Shown here one piece after another: positions 60,213-64,000 of a DNA stretch of 64,000 nt; positions within the stretch are counted from its first letter, which is position 1, and the number at the start of each line of letters is the position of its first letter. The DNA lies in the NCBI GenBank assembly GCA_030762895.1, contig CM061062.1:288592985-288656984 (forward strand), in the 5' to 3' direction. Under the pieces are notes generated by a model. The model was not told the origin of the DNA, made no database searches, and saw nothing but the letters and a program-made list of their open reading frames with translations. A program made the position numbers and the translations under genes. This DNA comes from Sophora flavescens (taxonomy: Eukaryota > Streptophyta > Magnoliopsida > Fabales > Fabaceae).

Positions 60213-60898
60213 TATAACATCCTAAAATTTCAATATAGTCTTTTTAATAAAAGATTAAACTATTAGGGGGTTTAATTTAGAAAAGGATTAATTTATTAGA
60301 GTTGTTTAATAATGAAAAATAATACAAAGTTAATATTTAATAAAAAGTAAAAAAAAAACTTCTAAAGCCACTAACGTGAATAATCATCATGTTAGGGTTT
60401 TAGAATCCTTCATGCCCACTCTTTTATTTATAAGTTACAGTTACAATTACAATTAGAAAACCTATCATGCCTAGCGCCGCACGGTGGAGAATAAGTAGAA
60501 AGAAAAGCAGCGGTCTCATTCCATTGCTGTGTTGAATAGGGAGCCAAACTGATTAAAAATATTGGCAAAAAGAAGAAATTTTTTAGTGATGCAGTACCTT
60601 TTGTCATGGACAATTTTTAGTGCTTTTCCAATCTACCAGAGGTAAGTAAACATAATTTTATTTAACTTTCATGGTATAGATTTTAAGGGTTTGTATTTGA
60701 AATTGAAGAGTAATTATTTAGGTTTTGTCTTTTAAATAAAATTGATGTTTTGTTGGTGAATAACTATTATGATATTGAATATTTACAAACTGAGTGATAT
60801 GATTATTATTATTATTATTTGGTATGTCTTTTTTTGTGATATGTGATGTCTTAGTGTTGTCTTGATATGAACTTGATGAATATTAAAGCATGTGACAT

Positions 60899-62133
60899 CA
60901 CTACAATAGATTAGACTTTTAATAGCGCACCTTTTATAGCGTTTTCACACGAAAGCGCTATTAAAAGTTATATAGAAGGAAAAGATAGCGCTTCCTTAAG
61001 GAAGCGCTATTGTAGGTGGTACGTAAGATAACATTTCCTTAAGGAAACACTATTAAAAGTCATACAATAGGAAAAGATAGCGTTTCCTAGAAAAAATGCT
61101 ATCTTAGATATCATTTAAGATAGCATTTTTTAAAGGAAATGCTATCTTTTCTTTCCTAAAATTAAATTAAAAGAAGTCCATGACTCTACCTATTCTTATG
61201 ACTCCAAACCCTTCCTCATTTCGTTCCCACTTTGACAAGATCTGAGAAGCTCCTCCTCTGCCTACAACGCCTCCACGACGCCTCCGCCCAGACCCACTGG
61301 CCATTGCGCCCCTCCTCACCACAATTCGCACTGTTATCTCATCCTCAGTCTCGGTCCAGTCACGAACCAGAGTTCCAAGTTCCTCACGGTTTCACCTTCG
61401 TCCGGATCAGAGCCTTCTTACGAGTCCTCCACCGTCTCTACTAGGTGCGCTGCCGAGCATCATACTCGACCCAGCCGCTGTTCCACCCACCCTCATCACA
61501 CGTCCCTGCCTCCTCCGCCATCTTCATCATCACCTCTCACTCCTTCTGCAACAAATAGAAACCGTCATCCAGACGACGTCCGCCGCGAGCTCCAATGCTC
61601 CACATCCTCGTACCACCACGAAAGACCTCCCGTCGCCATCGTCGAAACCAGATCTACTGTATCGTCCACCCATCACGAACAAGACCGCCACACCTACCAT
61701 CTCCACTATATCGTCCCTTCGTCCAGATCTACGAGTCTTGTATTTTTGTTTATGTAAGCTTAGGGTTTCAAAATTAGAGGGGATTTGTGGACTTTCATCT
61801 TTTACATACAATTGTATTAATTTGATATATTGAATAGCATGATTTTTAGTTTTACTGTGTTTTGATTTGGTTGATGTGCTTTGATACTATGTTTTTAAAA
61901 AAGGACCTAAGATAGCGTTTCTTTTTGGAAATGCTATCTAAGATATATCCTAAGATAGCGTTTCTTTTTGGAAATGTTTCTTTTCGGAAACACTATCTAA
62001 GATATATCCTAAGATAGCGTTTCGGAAGTGCTATCTTAGTTCAGAAGCTTTAATAAGGGGGGAATAGATAGCGTTTAAAAATGCTATTAAAAGGCATACG
62101 GAAATGCTATCTAAAGTCTTTTCTGTTGTAGTG
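60899..62133. mobile_element. Non-autonomous CACTA element, 1,235 bp
   Basis: Terminal inverted repeats CACTACAATAGA and TCTTTTCTGTTGTAGTG, flanked by exact 3-bp duplications CAT (60896-60898 and 62134-62136). The empty site is at about 49640. Subterminal repeats AAGATAGCG, GGAAACGCTAT and variants are at 60925-61150 and 61905-62120. Between them is a GC-richer 0.5-kb open stretch. No transposase. Confidence 0.9.
61236..61754 (+). pseudogene. Open stretch inside non-autonomous CACTA, possible captured gene fragment
   Basis: 173 codons without a stop on the plus strand and without an early ATG, ending at TAA 61755-61757. The composition is markedly richer in C and G than the surroundings, and the predicted peptide is rich in Ser, Pro, Thr and His. 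A GT dinucleotide in 'tatgtaagcttagg' at its end could be a splice donor. I do not recognise a domain. CACTA elements are known to carry host gene pieces; that this is one is inference. The other strand is also open for 93 codons. Confidence 0.4.
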
Positions 62134-62224
62134 CATGATTACATGTGTTGAGGTTATTTTGGAATGATTATATGGTAATATGCGTGTGTTTGGTTATCTC
62201 TCATAGGGAGAGATAATCATTTGA

Positions 62225-64000
62225 TGTAACATCCCAATTTTTCCGCTTTCTAAGATCGTTATAAATATAAACAAACGTTTATATTTTTATCGGAAACTTA
62301 GAAAATGATTTTGGGAAAACCAAAGTCATATTCATATCATACTTATTTTTATAAGTGTATGGTGAAATTTTTGGTTGAAAATTCAGACGGAACCCGGCCT
62401 GCGCTTTCGCTGACAGTAAGATTTTACTGATTAGAAAACCTAATATTGACCCGAGAACAAAATAAATAGATTTTATATCTCATTTCTAACGATATAGGTT
62501 ATTTTGAAACTTTTCAAAATAAATAGGTTATTATACTTGATTCAGGCGTAAAACCCTAAATCGGGTAATCGACGGAATCGAGAACAGACGGGCAGAGACA
62601 AAACCCGACATCGGATGCTGAGATAACTTGCCACCTAGGGTGGTGAGTCATATGGATGACTCACTCATGTCATGATTGCTTTTAAATAAAAATCTAGATA
62701 TTTCTTTAAAATAGTATAAAGACTATTTTACCCTTGGACGATTTTACCCTTGAACTTTTATTGAAATACCAAGTTTGTCCCCACAATTTGTGGACACAAA
62801 TCAGCCACATCACCAACCTCACCACATGTTTGTCATGATGGTTTTTTTTGAAATTACCATTTTGTCCTTAATGTTGGATTTTATCACAAAAGTGTCATTT
62901 TGTAAGATTACTCCTTTGTCCCTAAAAATTTATGTTTGGACCCTTATGCCCTTGAAAACCACGACCCAACCCTCCCAAGTGAGATCATTTCACTTCTATA
63001 AAATACCATCTCCATCTTCTTCATCAACTTTGCCATTTTCCATTAAAACTCCTAAGTTACATAGCTTGATTTTTGAAGCAAGTCCATGGATCTTCACTTG
63101 TTTTTGATCTTCAAGAGGTGAATCCTATTCTCCTTCTCTAATCATGTCTATGCTCTTCAATAAGTTTCATGATTTAAAGTCTATTTCATCTGTGGTCATC
63201 ACTTTTAATTTTCTAGATCTAGAACTTTGAAAAATCACCATAAATCATCAAAAAATCCTAAAAATATGAAACCAATTTCTATGTGCTTATAATCATCCCT
63301 ACTATCATAATCTAAGAGATTGTTGCAAACAAAATCTTCCCCCTCATTTTTTTGATCATGGACGAAACCCATAGTGAGAGGTGGAGGAACTTTTGTTGTT
63401 TTTCTACTTGAAAATGATCATAGATCTCATGCTTCTAGCGTATGTACTTGCTAAATCCAAGTTCTTGTATCAAGTTGAAATTTATAACCATGTTTTTCAT
63501 GTCTTGACCGAAATTCATTAGCGAGGAACTTGAATGATTTTGTTAAGTTTTATCAAAGTGATCATGTAATCATCTAGTTAACAAGTGTTTATGTTAAATC
63601 TAAGTTGGTTTGTCAAAAATGAAAACCCTAACCCTATGTCCTTGTGTTGGCCGAATTCATGTTTATGAGGGTTAGGATGTTTTTGATTCAAACTTTGATG
63701 TTTAATCATGTGTTTCAATGACTTAAGCACTTAGGATCATTAATCCAATGGCTTAAGCAAGTTTAGAAGTTTTGAGCCACTAAAACCTAGGAAGGCCGTG
63801 ACCTAGCTTAGAGGATTAGGTGTTTGGTTTGCTTGTTTTGATTGGTTGTTTGGATGTGTTGTTGAAGGTTAATTATTTTACGGCGTACGAGGGTTTCCGA
63901 CAATCGATAGAGTTCTTTTAATTTCACTGAGGAGCTTCGAGAGGTAAGGGGAGCTTACCTGAGGGATTTTTCCCAATATTAACTGTATGTGATTAGTGTG
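62225..64000 (+). mobile_element. Long-LTR gypsy-type LTR, continuing beyond the window
   Basis: Starts TGTAACATCCCAATTTTTCCGC inside the LARD 3' LTR. Its first 220 bp match the minus-strand start of the LTR at 16801 box by box (TTAGAAAATGATTTTGG, ATTCAGACGGAA, CTGACAGTAAG). TATA box at 62997. A short open stretch (62775-63107) has no recognised domain. Near the end, GAGGTAAGGGGAGC and CTGAGGGAT (63938-63968) match boxes in the LTRs at 28563 and 53955. The end of the LTR is outside. Confidence 0.75.
62997..63005 (+). promoter_or_regulatory. TATA box of the 62225 LTR
   Basis: TATAAAATA, about 770 bp into the LTR, followed by a CATC-rich leader. Placed by pattern only. Confidence 0.6.

Larger units (their letters stand above)
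60213..62224 (+). repeat. LARD-like gypsy 3' LTR, interrupted
   Basis: Matches 48693-49770 except for the MITE (absent here) and a non-autonomous CACTA (present only here). TATA-like TTTATTTATAA is at about 60421. It is cut at 62224 by another LTR. Confidence 0.8.

Noticed and set aside
61530..61811. 93-codon minus-strand frame in the small CACTA
   Set aside because: Antisense to the longer plus-strand open stretch. High GC makes both open, and no domain is seen on either.
1..64000. A host plant gene or an intact autonomous element
   Set aside because: Every recognisable protein belongs to a transposable element, and each element shows truncation, stops, frameshifts or insertions.

Overview
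This window is plant nuclear DNA, most likely from a legume or another eudicot with a repeat-rich genome. It is AT-rich, its repeats are of plant type, and I find no host gene that I can defend. Essentially all 64 kb is a nest of transposable elements: Ty1/copia (Maximus/SIRE type), several Ty3/gypsy families (one Athila-like), solo LTRs, CACTA DNA transposons, a MITE, and minisatellites carried inside LTRs. The species assignment is inference; the element classes are read directly from protein motifs, LTR ends, primer-binding sites (PBS), polypurine tracts (PPT) and target-site duplications (TSD).

Left part (1-26780). The end of a CACTA element (1-945) abuts a fragment of a long gypsy-type LTR (946-1672). 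A minus-strand gypsy element follows (1673-6995), with both LTRs, a PBS and a PPT, but an integrase that stops after the first catalytic Asp. A second partial copy (6996-7473) shares its right LTR. At 7474 a copia element begins. It is about 11.2 kb without insertions, runs on the minus strand to 26780, and carries an extra env-like region. It was split inside its reverse transcriptase by an 8.1-kb gypsy element (13157-21249, exact TSD CCCAT) that kept gag but has no recognisable pol.

Middle (26781-48692). A truncated 3.7-kb LTR, itself nested at a GGGCC target inside a plus-strand gypsy LTR (30473-31376), leads to a 17.2-kb CACTA block (31481-48692). The CACTA carries two minus-strand genes: a TNP2-type transposase, and a multi-exon second gene whose end resembles a Ulp1/C48 cysteine protease. 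A 7.4-kb Athila-like gypsy (35726-43097, exact TSD TAGGC) sits inside the transposase gene. Its 5' LTR is cut off before the TATA box and fused to the gag-protease region.

Right part (48693-64000). A plus-strand, coding-poor gypsy/LARD-like element has a 5' LTR (48693-56738) interrupted by a MITE and by a 4.4-kb solo LTR that in turn holds a copia solo LTR. Its internal region is reduced and occupied by a 2.9-kb probable solo LTR rich in a GGACGGG..CCGTCC minisatellite. Its 3' LTR (60213-62224) holds a 1.2-kb non-autonomous CACTA. A further LTR begins at 62225 and leaves the window.

How it fits together: nothing here is a working operon or pathway. Every element has lesions, and most in-frame stops that I read are TAG. 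The less ordinary signals are: a small dyad (ACTGACAGT type) at almost the same distance (185-201 bp) from the start of five diverged LTR copies; hairpin-forming tandem arrays inside LTRs of unrelated families; and one LTR-in-LTR composite present twice with the same junction.
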